The position numbers and the translations under genes are program-made. A DNA stretch of 64,000 bases from Hemicordylus capensis (taxonomy: Eukaryota > Chordata > Lepidosauria > Squamata > Cordylidae): assembly GCF_027244095.1 (NCBI RefSeq), contig NC_069657.1, positions 428,140,063 through 428,204,062 of the forward strand, written 5' to 3'. Positions 51,361 to 62,189 of this stretch are shown here, one piece after another. Below the pieces are notes generated by a model. That model did not search any database, was not told where the DNA came from, and saw only the letters and a program-made list of their open reading frames with translations. Position 1 is the stretch's first letter. Every line of letters begins with the position of its first letter.

Positions 51361-53152
51361 TTTGTTCACTGCATGGTTGATCTCTAGCCCCAGACTACAG
51401 CTGAAGGTCTCAGTTGCAAGAAATATTTGAACACGTTAGGCCTGTGGGGAAAACACCTCCAGAGGTGAGGGGAGATAACTGGGAATATTTGCGTGCATGT
51501 TGAGTTTTTCTAACCCTAGATGGTGCAACGTTGTGATTCTACAAAGCATGTACAGCTCATCAAACATGCGTGGTGGCCCACTAGGTCTTGAAAAACCATC
51601 AGTTTTTTTCTGTCTGCTTGGGACAGCAAAAATGGGGTGGTTGCTTTGTTAACCACCTGGTAGCCCCCAGAATACAAAGTTGGGCTGTGTTTGACCCAGT
51701 TGGTCACAAGTTGTGTTGGTCTGTTCTGACTTATGATGTTATTACATCATGGAGGGGAAACCACTTAAATGTCCAAATGTGTAAGAAAAGCAAAGATGTG
51801 GATTGATTAAAACAAAACTAACCTAAAACCTAATTTTGATTTTTCCCCAAAATGAGTAACACTGTCATGAAAAAAGTCTGAATTTGTTCATGTTGGGAGA
51901 GTTTTCCAAAATACAGATGTAAGTTATTGCAATTTTTATTGCCTGATCCAGAAGAGCCTTTCTGCTGACTGCAGCAGAGCCCCATTTAATACCTAATGGA
52001 AGATACTGTGTAATAATTGCCAATATTTCATTAGGAAAAATTAACAAATGTGATAACACAGTGAAATGTGATAACAGGATTGCTGTTCACATCTTGTTGA
52101 TTTAAGTTATGACACCAAGTAGAACATACTATTAGAAACATATGCTGGTTCTTTTCTCTTTTTGTAAGGATCTGGCTCTGTTTAAAACTACTCTTGTTTG
52201 GAGAGATCAAAGGCACTATAGATAAAACAAAACCATTACAAATTATTCCTTCAAATCCAGCCAGTAGTAATGCAAAAATAACTGTAAATAGAAGAGTCCA
52301 GATGGTGTGTGATCCCTCTGGAGATAACAGAAAACCTACAAGGAAATTTATTCCCTGTTTGAATGTGCTGGCCCAGCCACCAAACCAAAGATGGGTTTCT
52401 TCTAAGGCTCCGCAAGATACAGCAGTCCCTTTTTGCCTAAGGTGATGAATAGTGATGAGATGGTCAGGTGGAGAGCTCTACACACGGAGGCATCTGCTGT
52501 GCAGAATTTTGTTTATCAAAACTTCAATACCTAGATACTATTTTATATAGCCTTGATCTCGCACTTAATGTCCTTACAATTCACAGACATGAAAGATGCT
52601 TTCTATAAGGAGTCATGATGTCACCAAATTTCATATTTCCTGAGTCAGGAATACACATTTCAGCAGCTTGTAATACTCACCTCAAATGCAAGGGCAAGCA
52701 TTACAGCTCCCAAAGTTCTTCTCTCATTCAGATTTTTATCTGAGCCAGGGAAGAATTTAATTCCTCCCTCTCTGCCTCTGTGGCATCTCAAGCCAGGGCT
52801 GGGAAAGACCCCAGCCTAAACTCTTGGGAAGCTACTACTACCAATAAGCATAAAATATACTATGGCTGTGCAGTCGTGTCAGTCTGTGTAGTCTATTGGA
52901 TCCAGTATTCGCACTATTGGACACTATTGGAATGAATGCAGAAATGATAGCTGGAAAACCTGACAGCTGGAGCTCCCTGCTGTCATGTCTGAACTCTGTG
53001 AGATTTCTGATGTTCCTAGCAGACCCATGTTAAATGGCCTGCACGCCACCTCCCAGTTGAAAGGTGCTGGGCTAGAGTTGTAATTTTTAAATGGCTTGGA
53101 CAGCAGGAAGCCTCAGGCTGGCCATCTAATTTTTAAATTACCAGCATGGTGC
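51361..53152. other. Long single-copy stretch
   Basis: About 1.8 kb with no repeats I can name. Frame 52194-52445 (plus) has mixed composition but no clear splice borders or known family. Candidate for conserved non-coding DNA. Confidence 0.35.
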
Positions 53153-53160
53153 ATCTCAGA

Positions 53161-53543
53161 TAGAGATGTGCATGAAACAAATTTTTCAATTCATTTCAAA
53201 TTAAAATTGAATTCCAAAAATTCATTTTGAATTCAAATCAAATTTGAATCTTGTCTGAAAATTCAAATCAAATTTGAATCTTGTCTGAAAATTCAATTCA
53301 AATTGAATTCAAATCGATTTGACCCTGTTTTGGTGCCTTTTTTTAGACCAATTAGGGGCCTTGAATGATTCTTTAAAGGTGCCAAACAGCTCTTGAATTG
53401 AATTTGAAACAAATTCCAAAAATTTGATACGAATGTGAATCAAATTGCCCTTTTAAGGGGTGATTCAATTTGAATTCAAATCACTCGAATCACCCAGATT
53501 TGAGTCAACTCAATTCATATTTGAATTAATGTACACATCCCTA
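53161..53543. mobile_element. hAT element, TAGGGATGTGCA family, AT-rich variant
   Basis: Ends TAGAGATGTGCATG and ATGTACACATCCCTA. TSD ATCTCAGA / ATCTCAGC, 7 of 8. The interior is built of AATTCAAATTGAATTC-type self-complementary repeats and one tandem duplication (TTGAATCTTGTCTGAAAATT), unlike the GC-rich interiors of its relatives. Confidence 0.88.
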
Positions 53544-53699
53544 ATCTCAGCTGAGAGGTGCAGTGTGAGCCAATTAACAATCTGACAGAATGTTGGGAAT
53601 TGTTAGATTTCGGATCTGACTCAACTGGACAGTATTGTGGGGCTAGGTCAAATAGGATCAGATAAGATCCAACATTTTTTATACTGCACAGGCCTAGAA

Positions 53700-54105
53700 A
53701 ATACTGTGCTAGATCTGACTCAACCTTAGGGATGTGCACGAACCAGTCTGGTGGTCTGTTCACAGACCACCAAACCAGTTTGAAAGACTGGCATTCGAGC
53801 TGGTTCAAAGGCAGGGGGGTGGTTGCTTTAAGGCATGAGGAGGATGTCCTTACCTCCCCATCGTGTTTCCCCCACTGGCGTTGCTGTCAAAATTGCTGGT
53901 GCGGGGTAGCTGTATACCCTCTTGCTTTCAGCGACTTTACACAGTGTGGGGTGGCTGTATACCCGGGCCAGTGATTTTGACAGCAGAGCTGGCAGGGGAG
54001 ATAAGGACATCCTCCCTGTGCCTTAAAGCAACCCCACTTCCAGGGAGTGCACGGAACTGGTTCCATGCACATCCCTACTCAATATAAGGCAGCTCCCTAT
54101 GTTCA
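53700..54105 (+). mobile_element. CR1-tail SINE end, split by a hAT element
   Basis: AATACTGTGCTAGATCTGAC before and AATATAAGGCAGCTCCCTAT after the hAT join into a sense SINE tail. Confidence 0.75.
53727..54077. mobile_element. hAT element, TAGGGATGTGCA family, 351 bp
   Basis: Ends TAGGGATGTGCACGAACCAG and GGTTCCATGCACATCCCTA. Flanks CTCAACCT / CTCAATAT match at 6 of 8, and the SINE target confirms the site. GGTGGTTGCTTTAAGGCATG and GCCTTAAAGCAACCCCACTT are internal inverted partners. GGGGTAGCTGTATACCC and GGGGTGGCTGTATACCC repeat inside. Confidence 0.88.
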
Positions 54106-54494
54106 CAAGTTAGTCTCCCAATTTCCAAGCAATGAGATTTGTGTCCTTGACATACATAGCTACTGCACAGGCCCATGGACTTCTTTATAACAACCGTCAA
54201 AATGTATTGATTGATTGTATTAATGCACAGTGAATTACCTGTGCAGTAATGCCTTAAGTGCAGCCCAATTCTCCAGGCTCCTCTTCTCACTTCCTTTACT
54301 TGGACTAAGAGAAATCTTGTTGCAGGCCTGTATTTAGAGTCCTACTAGGGAGCTGTCTGTAGCCCGGTTAATAAACTTGTTATCTTAACCAACAAGTGTA
54401 GGTTTGTAACTGAACTTTAGTAATGAACTCGGGATCACCAGTCAAAGAGGTCATTCTTGTGACCAGCCCTATGTGGGTAGGACAGGGCAAGCCA
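54106..54494. other. Single-copy DNA, nothing firm
   Basis: 54340-54420 has AATAAACTTGTTATCTTAAC, which could be an LTR or 3'-end remnant, but nothing supports that further. Confidence 0.3.
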
Positions 54495-54920
54495 GGTGGG
54501 TCTGGTCATATGAAGCCCCAAATTTGCTCTCAATTCCGCTGCACCTTCCCTGGGTAGCCCTTATCTGCTACCCAGGCTTAAAGTGAGGTAGGAGGACAAG
54601 TGTGAGCCTCCTACCTCACTTGCTAGTCTTGTGGAGCTCTGTGCTGCTGGCAACTGTTCCTAGTTTGCCGGCGGCCATCTTAGTCATAGAGCTGGGGAGA
54701 AGGAGTGGCCAGGCAGTGTGGAGCTTTCCCAATGCACTGTTCCCATGGTCCATTATGGGATACCTGGAGGCCCTGGCTGCTTTCCTCCCGATCACTACAG
54801 GGCCTGGTGTCACACTGCTTGTGTAGACCTAAGGGTGGTGGAGCCCTGATTGAGGTCTGGGGAAAGGGGACGCCTGTCTTCCCCCAAGCCCACCACCTTG
54901 TGGTTGTGTGAACAACCTCA
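54495..54920. mobile_element. Non-autonomous DNA element related to 60.76-61.25 kb
   Basis: Left GGTCTGGTCATATGAAGCC and right GGTTGTGTGAACAACCTC look like weak inverted ends. CCATTATGGGATACCTGGAG with its surroundings matches GCATTGTGGGATACTTGCAG at 61.05 kb. GAGGTAGGAGGAC / CCTCCTACCTC form an internal inverted pair. Confidence 0.5.
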
Positions 54921-55984
54921 AAGCTTAACAGATAACATGCAGGTGAAGAAACAGATTTCCCCAAAAGGTGCTCCTGAAGAATAATCGCATATGCTTATTC
55001 CATATGTGGAATAATCACTATGAGATGGCCATAGCTAAGGGACCAAGTACATGCTCTGCAAACATAGGGGAATAGGTTCAGCCCTAGCATCTCCAGTTAA
55101 AAACAGATCTTTGATAGCAGGACTCAGAAAGTCCTCACTGGGACCTGCTGAAAGCTGAGAGTTACTGTCAGCTGAAATAAAGTCTCTGAGAATGGAGGGC
55201 ATGTCTTGCAACAATCTAGCTAAAGCTAAGCAGATCAGTCTGGACAGATTAGGCAGGTTCATATGCTTGTCCAAAATGGCACCTCTGACAGGAGGGCTTA
55301 TATAGGGAGAGGCTTTCCCTAATTATTCAGGACTCAGGCCATAATTAGAACAGACCATCTGCATTTGTCCTTCGTGAAGGTGCTACTGCTTACCCTGCAT
55401 GAAATGTCAGCAGACGGCAATCATATAGATGACTCTGCACACGGCAAAAGAAAGTAAATGGCATGGAAGTGATAATTAGACACAAGTGTAAGCTCCCAAA
55501 TGGTCTTCTTGACCTTAGATAGGAGCTGGAGGTTAAGATACATCTGAGGCTAAGAATAAGGAATCAGAGCATCATAGAAGATTCCTCCTTCATTCCTGGA
55601 TGACTCCTTCCCTGGAGGTGGACTTTAACTTTGTCTGGATTGTACCAAAACTGAGGTCTACGGCTTTTACTGTGCATGGCACCAAGATTTTTGTTGTGTA
55701 TTGTTTCCAGCCTATTACAGATTGAAAGATACTCAAATCCAATTGCTGGTCTACGACCGAAATAAAGTTTTACTTACTTACTCAAATCCAACCTGATGAT
55801 GGCCCAATCCATTAACCCTATTCAGACAACATGCTATACGTATGTTTAGGTGCCTTTACACATGTGGACATGTTTGTGTGAATAACTGTACATGTGTTCA
55901 CTTTAAAAGTGAACTTGGGTACAGGTCCCTCAAATTTTTGGTATAGACAGGAAGTGTATTGCTGTACGTGGGTTCAACATAGCA
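54921..55984. other. Single-copy DNA, nothing recognised
   Basis: 55700-55780 may be a LINE tail (AATAAAGTTTTACTTACTTA). No exon identified. Confidence 0.35.
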
Positions 55985-56410
55985 TGGATAGGAACACAGG
56001 AAGCTGCCTTATACTATGTCAGACCCTTGATTCATCTAGCTCAGGGTTGTCTACACCAGTGATTCTCAATGTTGGGTCCCCAGATGTTATTGGACTTCAA
56101 CTCCCATAATCCTCTACCAAAGGTTACTGGGGCTAGGGATTGTGGGAGTTGAAGTCTAATAACATCTGGGGACCCAACATTGAGAATCCCTGGTCTACAC
56201 TGACTGGCAGCAGCTTCTCTAAGGTTGCAGGCAGGAGTCTCTCTCAGCCCTATTTGGAGATGAACTTGGAACCTTTTTGGAACCTTGGAGGGAACTTGGA
56301 ACCTTCTGTATGCAAGCATGAAGATGCTTTCCCCAGAATGACCCCATCCCCTATCTTACAGTGCTCACACATGTTGTCTCCCATTCAAATGGAAATGTAC
56401 ATTCGTACAG
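55985..56410 (-). mobile_element. CR1-tail SINE, antisense, split by a hAT MITE
   Basis: AGGAACACAGGAAGCTGCCT, GTCAGACCCTTGATTCATC, CAGGGTTGTCTACAC; resumes TGACTGGCAGCAGCTTCTCT, then a decayed tRNA part with a local GGAACTTGGAACC duplication and the start of the 5S part (TGTCTCCCATTCAAATG). Confidence 0.85.
56057..56192. mobile_element. Foldback hAT MITE in the SINE
   Basis: CAGTGATTCTCAATGTTGGG / CCCAACATTGAGAATCCCTG. Perfect TSD GTCTACAC at 56049-56056 and 56193-56200. Arms of about 58 bases. Confidence 0.95.
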
Positions 56411-56529
56411 ATTTGTGCATGCATACACTATGCACAGATTGTATGTATGCTGAACATAACATGTGAATAGAGCTAGTAACCTTCACACACCAGCACCACA
56501 CAGATTAAGCTACATACAGTAAGCTAGAT

Positions 56530-56668
56530 CGAGAGTCCCCAGCCTTGGATCCCAGCTGTTGTTGGACTACAGCTCCCATCATCACCAATCACAATGGCCT
56601 CTGGCTATTGTGGCTGAGGATGATAAGAGTTGTCTAAAATATCTGGGGACCCAAAGCTGGGAACCTTG
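56530..56668. mobile_element. Foldback hAT MITE
   Basis: GAGAGTCCCCAGCCTTGG / CCAAAGCTGGGAACCTTG, with GTTGTTGGACTACAGCTCC. TSD AGCTAGAT / ATCTAGAT (56522-56529, 56669-56676), 7 of 8. Confidence 0.85.
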
Positions 56669-56676
56669 ATCTAGAT

Positions 56677-56914
56677 CAGAGTGGTATCAAAATTGGCTTT
56701 GCAGGCTCCTCAGTCACTGCACTAGTTTTCAGTGTCAAGACAGCCTCTGAAATTTATAGCACAATAAGAGGGCAGCAGTGCATGTGCAAAGTTCTGTCCT
56801 CCTCTCAATCGTCACAGACCCATACACACAAATGTAAGGCTAGAAAGCAGGGCTTCCAGGTAGGTTAAAACCTTTACAGTTTTTTTTTTAATTTAAGAAA
56901 TGAAACATGTAACT
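56677..56914. other. Single-copy DNA, nothing recognised
   Basis: Short spacer ending in a T-run near 56880. Confidence 0.4.
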
Positions 56915-57122
56915 TAGAAAAACTGTAACTCAGTGGCAGAGCATCTTCTTAGACTGCAGAAGGTCCCAGGTTCAATCCCTGGTATCTCCAGATAGGACTG
57001 GAAAAGACTCCTGAATGAAAACTTGGAGAGCCACTATCAGTCAGTGCAGACCCTTGGCTCAGTATTTTCTACACTGACAGGCAGCAGCTTTTCAAGCTCT
57101 CAGGCAAGAGTCATTCCCGGCC
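56915..57122 (+). mobile_element. tRNA-type SINE (sense) joined to a reversed SINE fragment
   Basis: ACTGTAACTCAGTGGCAGAG, GGTCCCAGGTTCAATCCCTG, AACTTGGAGAGCCACTATCA to about 57050, then TTTTCTACACTGACAGGCAG, GGCAAGAGTCATTCCCGGCC in the opposite orientation. Confidence 0.75.
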
Positions 57123-57124
57123 CT

Positions 57125-57412
57125 ACCTGGCCATTTCCACACAGGGCTTTTAAAGTCCCTTAGCTCACATCTCCTCTGGAATGGAGGGTGCATGGTCATA
57201 TATCAGGCAGATTTACCCCAAAGTCTCTACAAGCTATTGGGGAGCACTTCACACACAATCCAGGTTTTTCACTGAGCGTTAAGAGTGTAGCCCAATTTAT
57301 TTCCAGGGTAAAACAATCCACTTTTTGTGTCAGTTTTTTGGGACAACTTCAAGTTTGCAATAAATCCTTGGGTTAACTCACGGTAAAGCCTGCTGTGTGA
57401 AGAACGCCCTGG
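57125..57412. mobile_element. DNA-transposon remnant
   Basis: CCATTTCCACACAGGGCTTT on the left and AAGCCTGCTGTGTGAAGAAC on the right suggest inverted ends. Related in its end to 12326-12350. Confidence 0.4.
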
Positions 57413-57705
57413 AGATTTTTTTTAAAAAGGATTTAACGTATTTGTATACTCCCCAAAATGCAAGTCTCTGGGTGGTTTACAACAAAACAATACAAATAAC
57501 AAATAAAAGATCAAAACATTACAATAACTTAAACTTAAAAACACTGTTAAAACTATCACGACACACCAGTATCTAATTAAAAGCCTGTTTGAACAAACGG
57601 GCTGACTGCCTTTTAAAAAGTTGTAAGAGACGGGGAGGCTCTGATTTCAGGAAGGAGTGCATTCCAATGCCTTGGGGCAGCAACAGAGAAGGCCTGATGC
57701 CTGGC
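57413..57705 (-). mobile_element. L2-type LINE 3' part, antisense
   Basis: TTTGTATACTCCCCAAAATG, AAGTCTCTGGGTGGTTTACA, GGCAGCAACAGAGAAGGCC, the reversed 3' UTR and coding end. Confidence 0.75.
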
Positions 57706-57890
57706 ATTGAACCGGGGACCTTCTGCACGCCAAGCAGACGCTCTGCCACAGAGCGAAGGCTCCACCCCCTAAGCAGCAGACAGTGTGTACATGGAGTCAC
57801 ACTTCCAATTGTAAACTGGAGCAGACCCTGCTTAGCAAAGGAGACAATTCATGCTCACTCCTGCAAGACCAGGTCTCTTCTCTGAGATCG
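57700..57890 (-). mobile_element. Chimeric 5S/tRNA SINE, antisense, tail lost
   Basis: TGCCTGGCATTGAACCGGGG (B box reversed), CTGCCACAGAGCGAAGGC (A box reversed), CCTGCTTAGCAAAGGAGACA and CTCCTGCAAGACCAGGTCTC. It directly replaces the 5' side of the L2 copy. Confidence 0.8.
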
Positions 57891-58593
57891 ATCAATGTTC
57901 TAAATCAGTATAAGGCACCTTGCTATTTTTCATTCTTAGCTTTATTATTGAAGCCCTTCTTATGAACACAAAATAAGAAGATTCTTTTCTAACAGACCCT
58001 GTATCTTTTGCTTAATCTAGTAAAGCACTATGAGAAATAGAACTCCCTTAAAATTTTCTCTGGACATAGAGCATCCCAGTGCTTCAGTGCTATTATCTGT
58101 TTGTATGTTTTTAACAACTCTATTTTAAGGTGGCTGAGTGTGCATTAAAGTATTGACACTTCTGAAGACCAGTCTTTATTTATCTAGGGAAAGTACAGTA
58201 CAGCCTAAGAAACATCAGCAGCATGTTGATCCATTAATGCACCTCAACCTTGCCCTGAGAAGACACGGTGGTGGGAGAAATCATTTAAACAGGCCCGTGT
58301 CCTGTTCACTCTGAAGGTTAGGAACTTATAGGGTTGCCATATTCTGGCTTTCCAAATCTGGGTGGCTAATTTGCATATTATGTAAATTGGCTTGAAAATG
58401 ATTTTTGAGCAGAATAGTGCCTGCATGTTTTGCTCCATAACTCCACTTCAACAAGGGCTAGAGCTTAGCTCTCCCCCCCCCCCGCTTTTTAAAATGAAAG
58501 CTGAAATCTGAGCAAATCTGGTTGGGCTAAGCAATCTGGGTGAGATGCTTAGAATCTGGGTGAAACCCGGAATTCCAGAGGGCACGGCAACTC
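57891..58593. other. Single-copy DNA, nothing recognised
   Basis: A C-run at 58470-58482. 58330-58590 has GAATCTGGGTGA-type internal repeats that look like an old repeat but could not be named. Confidence 0.35.
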
Positions 58594-58880
58594 TAGGAAC
58601 ATCGGAAGCTGAATTGCACTGAGTAAGCCCACTGGTCCATCTAGTCAGTATTCCCTACACCAACTAGCAGTGGATCTCCAGGGTTTCAGGCAGCAGTCTT
58701 TCCTAGCCCTACCTAGACATGCCATGAATTGAACTTGGGATCTTCTGCATGTGAAACAGATGCTCTGCCACAGAGCTATGGTCCCAATCCCAAAAGTGGC
58801 ATACATTGGTCTCCCATCCAAGCATGGACCACACCAAGAACTGCTTAACTTCAGCAAGGTATCATGTGTCCTTAGACCAT
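58594..58880 (-). mobile_element. 5S/tRNA SINE, antisense, best-preserved 5S similarity
   Basis: AGGAACATCGGAAGCTGAAT, GATCTTCTGCATGTGAAACA, CCACAGAGCTATGGTCCCAA, then GGTCTCCCATCCAAGCATGG and CTGCTTAACTTCAGCAAGG. Read on the minus strand, the last two match CTTGGATGGGAGACC and AGCTAAGCAGGGTC of vertebrate 5S rRNA. Confidence 0.88.
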
Positions 58881-58919
58881 GTTCTTGGACCCACTGTTCC
58901 AGGCCATGATGTGGAGACC

Positions 58920-59088
58920 CAGGGGCGTAGCTAGGGGAGAGGGTCCCCATGTTCACCCCCTCTCCGGCAGCCCCTCGGAGTAAGGGAGATACTGAAGAAA
59001 ATAGGGAGGGGTGGAGCTAGGGGATCCTCAGGAGCTGGGGGGGCATGGGTTCTTTGAGCCCATCCTCTCAGTTATAGCTACACCCCTG
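58920..59088. mobile_element. hAT-type element, CAGGGGCGTA family
   Basis: Ends CAGGGGCGTAGCTAGGGGAG and TTATAGCTACACCCCTG. TSD TGGAGACC / TGGAGTCC, 7 of 8 (58912-58919, 59089-59096). Confidence 0.9.
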
Positions 59089-59096
59089 TGGAGTCC

Positions 59097-59404
59097 TTCA
59101 GCCAAATGGATTTTTAATAAGATTGTTACATATAGATAATCAATTTAATGCAGACATAGCCCTAGGCAAGGCATTCAGCAACTATGCACAGTGCACATAG
59201 TAACAATGCTAATTGCAAGACCCACAACGCATGCTGATGTAGCCTGCTGTCTGCATTAATCATGAGTACCACATTTGTCCCCAAGACAAATGTTGCACTT
59301 GGGGGAAAGGTACAAGAAGAGAGATGATAGCCATTCAGATATCTGAAGGGCTATCACATTTAAGAAGGTGCAGACTTATTCTTTGTCGCATGAATGGGCC
59401 ATCA
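59097..59404. other. Single-copy DNA, nothing recognised
   Basis: No repeat or coding signal identified. Confidence 0.4.
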
Positions 59405-59614
59405 TGTGCACATGATGCTTCCGGTCACTTCTGGTCCGACGAGGGAATGGGGCAGCAGGGAGGTGTGCTGCTGCCTTGCTGGACCCTTTTAAAGTGCAGG
59501 GCCAGTGGGGGAGAAACACAGCGGGAGGGGTAAAAGCCCCCTCCCCCACCCTTAAAGGTATCCACCCTCCACCCTCCAGCCGCCCCCCCCCCACCGGTTC
59601 CGTGCACATCCCTA
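59405..59614. mobile_element. Right part of a TAGGGATGTGCA-type hAT element
   Basis: GCCCCCTCCCCCACCCTTAA, CCCCACCGGTTCCGTGCACA and TCCCTA end. The left end is missing, as at 19.4-19.58 kb. Confidence 0.65.
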
Positions 59615-60760
59615 CTCCACATATCCACAATATGGTGTTATGGGAGCTGGCCAGCCATTCTTTCCATAGGCAGATGACTATTAAAGCCCCAGGGTGGTCG
59701 TTTGATGTTACCTGAGTGGGAGCTAAAGGTTGAGAGATAGCTGGTAATTGCTTTGGGTGGTGTTTTTTTTTGAATGGGAACACTATCAGAGCACAGGGAA
59801 ACCTCACCTCCACCATTGCAGCTAAAGGAAGGGGTGTCTGTATGCAGAAGAAGCAGTAATTTTGAAGATTGGAACAGAGACAGATGGCCTTCTCAGTTGT
59901 TCCAAAAATACATTAATTTTTCTTTCTGCTTATTGGTTCTTATTGTTTTTTGGCTGGTCAATGACTGAAAGAAAGATTACTCTATTCATTTGTTGTGGAC
60001 TCTCAAAGGGTTAAGAACTGTCAGGCTCAATGATTGTCATGTGACTCATCTCAAAGCCAGCAAAGTTGTAGAGAGGAATCCAGTTTGGCCTAAATGTCCT
60101 TTTCAAACATTTCCTGTGTGACACAGCTTACTCTTTAGTTTAGATAATCTATGCATATACAAATATTTGTTCCACATTTTCTCTTTGTATGTGACATTCC
60201 ATGATAGTTGGTGTCAGTACTATACAGGCTTGTATTAGATAGCTGGCATCATGTAAATGTATTTAGTGTCTGACAGTATTTGATGCCTGGTTTGTGATCA
60301 TGTTTAGTAGACATTCCTCTCACTGAACTCTTTTAACCGGACTCTACCCAAACCCGTAGGAACTTGTGTACAGTGCTATATTCTCTCTACCATTGCAACC
60401 ACACATTCGTTAGTACGCGGCCGTGTTTTATCGGGAAATTCTATTCACTGTTGCTTTTGTAAACCATATGTTACAGTAAATATTCTCTAATAAAAGTCAA
60501 TCTGAGTTTATTTGATAGCTTGACATGTAACAGTATTTATTATCTGACAACATTTAATAGATGGTATGCAATGGTAAGACAGCTGATATCTTTTGGGATT
60601 TCATGTTCAATATCTGTCAAAAGCAATCAAGAGATGCCAGCAAAAGTAAACCATTTGAATTTCAATTCTGAGGTAGAATTTCCCCTTTAAAATGCAAATT
60701 TGAATTTTAAATTCAATATGTGCCATTCAGCTTGGCTGCAGCCTCCGAAAACACTATGAG
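59615..60760. other. Single-copy DNA, possibly with an old LTR-like or 3'-end remnant
   Basis: 60480-60510 has CTCTAATAAAAGTCAATCTG, and two loosely repeated motifs (TCTGACAGTATTTGATG near 60270, GTAACAGTATTTATTATCTG near 60528) flank it. No borders, primer site or genes, so no element is called. Confidence 0.3.
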
Positions 60761-61249
60761 GCTGTGCACATGAGCAGCCCAACCCAGGCTAAGGCAGCTC
60801 AACTGGGGTTCGGCTGCTCATGTGCAGCGCTGGGATCGAGGCTGATCCCAGTGCTGCCCCTGCTGCAAGCCCAATTTTGAACCCTAGACCTTATCTGGGG
60901 TTAAAGGGCGCGAGTGCTCCCTCAACCCCGGGGACGGGGTTGTGTATGTGCATGCAGGCTGCATGCAGCCTGAATGCACACAGAGTTGGGTGCCTAGAGT
61001 GCCTGGCTCACAAGGGGGATATCCCCAATGCAACACGCTTGTCTCGTGGTGCATTGTGGGATACTTGCAGGCCGGGACTCATTTTCCTGGACTCCAGGAT
61101 GTCGCGGGGCTCACGGCACTGCCCATCCTTTGTGTGCTCAAGCTGTGCGGCTCAGTTACTCTATGGATCCTCTGGGGAGAAGGTAGGTCCAACCCTGCCT
61201 CCCTCCGCAATCTGCCCTCCCCACTGCTGCCACGAATGTATGAACGGCC
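60761..61249. mobile_element. Non-autonomous DNA element, hAT-like
   Basis: Left GCTGTGCACATGAGCAGCCC, right ATGTATGAACGGC. Flanks ACTATGAG / TCTATGAT are similar. The inner stem GGCTGCTCATGTGCAGCG pairs with the left end. CATGCAGGCTGCATGCAGCC is self-complementary. Homologous in part to 54495-54920. Confidence 0.55.
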
Positions 61250-61861
61250 TCTATGATTTTTTTAAAAAAACCTTGTGAAATGATCCTTTTTCTTGCAGTT
61301 CTTTTCAAATAGAAGTTATGTTGTTGCATCTACATTACTTTCCCCTGGATGTTAAGCAGTGGTGGAGGGAGAATGTTGGCCAAGCAGTCGAAGATGGTGA
61401 AGATGGTTCGGTCCAAATCAAACCACTTCACCAGTCCACACAGCTCCAAAACTAATTGTTTGCCATTTCAAAGGCCAAGTCAGTCCCTGAATCAAACTTC
61501 TTCACACAGCCATATTTGTCCATATTTTTTCACACATATTTTTTCACTTCTTCACACAGCCATATTAATGAGGTTCTAGATCTATTGTGGATTGGATGGA
61601 TTCGCTCTTGAACCTTGAATCGTCTTTCAAAGCATGCTTGAAGATTCAGATCCCATCATCAACTCCTGCTGGCCACCGCTCCTGCCGGGAGGTTCCTCCC
61701 CCAACTCAGGACTAATGCCAGATCACCTGCCGCCACCACCATTGCTCACACTATCACCATGTTTCCATGTCCCTGGAATTAAAACCTGAGGCAGGAAAGT
61801 GGTCGTCGCGTTATGGAAGGTTCTCGCAACGTATGCAACAAATTGATGATAGGAACAATCT
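61250..61861. other. Single-copy DNA, nothing firm
   Basis: 61330-61640 has ATGTT/CACAGCCATATT-type small repeats (TTCTTCACACAGCCATATT twice near 61497 and 61549). Confidence 0.35.
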
Positions 61862-62068
61862 GGGGAAGGGACTGTACCTCAGTGGTAGACTGCACTTTGC
61901 ATGCAGAAGGTCCCAGGTGCGATCCCTGGCATCTCCAAGTAAGGCTAGGGAAGACGCCTGCCTGAAACCTTGGAGAAGCCACTATCAGTCGGTGTAGACA
62001 ATACTGAGCTAGGTGGACCAAATGGTCTGAACTCAATATAGGGCAGCTTCCTATGTTCCTTTGAGAAT
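61862..62068 (+). mobile_element. tRNA-derived SINE with CR1 tail, sense
   Basis: GGACTGTACCTCAGTGGTAG, GCATGCAGAAGGTCCCAGG, GCGATCCCTGGCATCTCC, AACCTTGGAGAAGCCACTAT, GGGCAGCTTCCTATGTTCC. Short form without the 5S module. Confidence 0.9.
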
Positions 62069-62189
62069 GGGCATTATGCAAGATGGAGGCTGTAGTGTGT
62101 GTGGTGGGGGAAGGGAAGCATTGGCAGTGATCAGCCAAGGGAGGTCTAGAAGTAGTGGATGGTGGCAAGCACTAGCATCGCTAGCTCCA

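Noticed and set aside
58800-58875. Possible 5S rRNA gene
   Set aside because: Only part of 5S is similar and it is fused to the tRNA module and tail of a SINE.
60400-60560. Gene 3' end or LTR suggested by AATAAA
   Set aside because: No borders, no upstream coding sequence and no paired copy; a lone AATAAA is common in AT-rich DNA.
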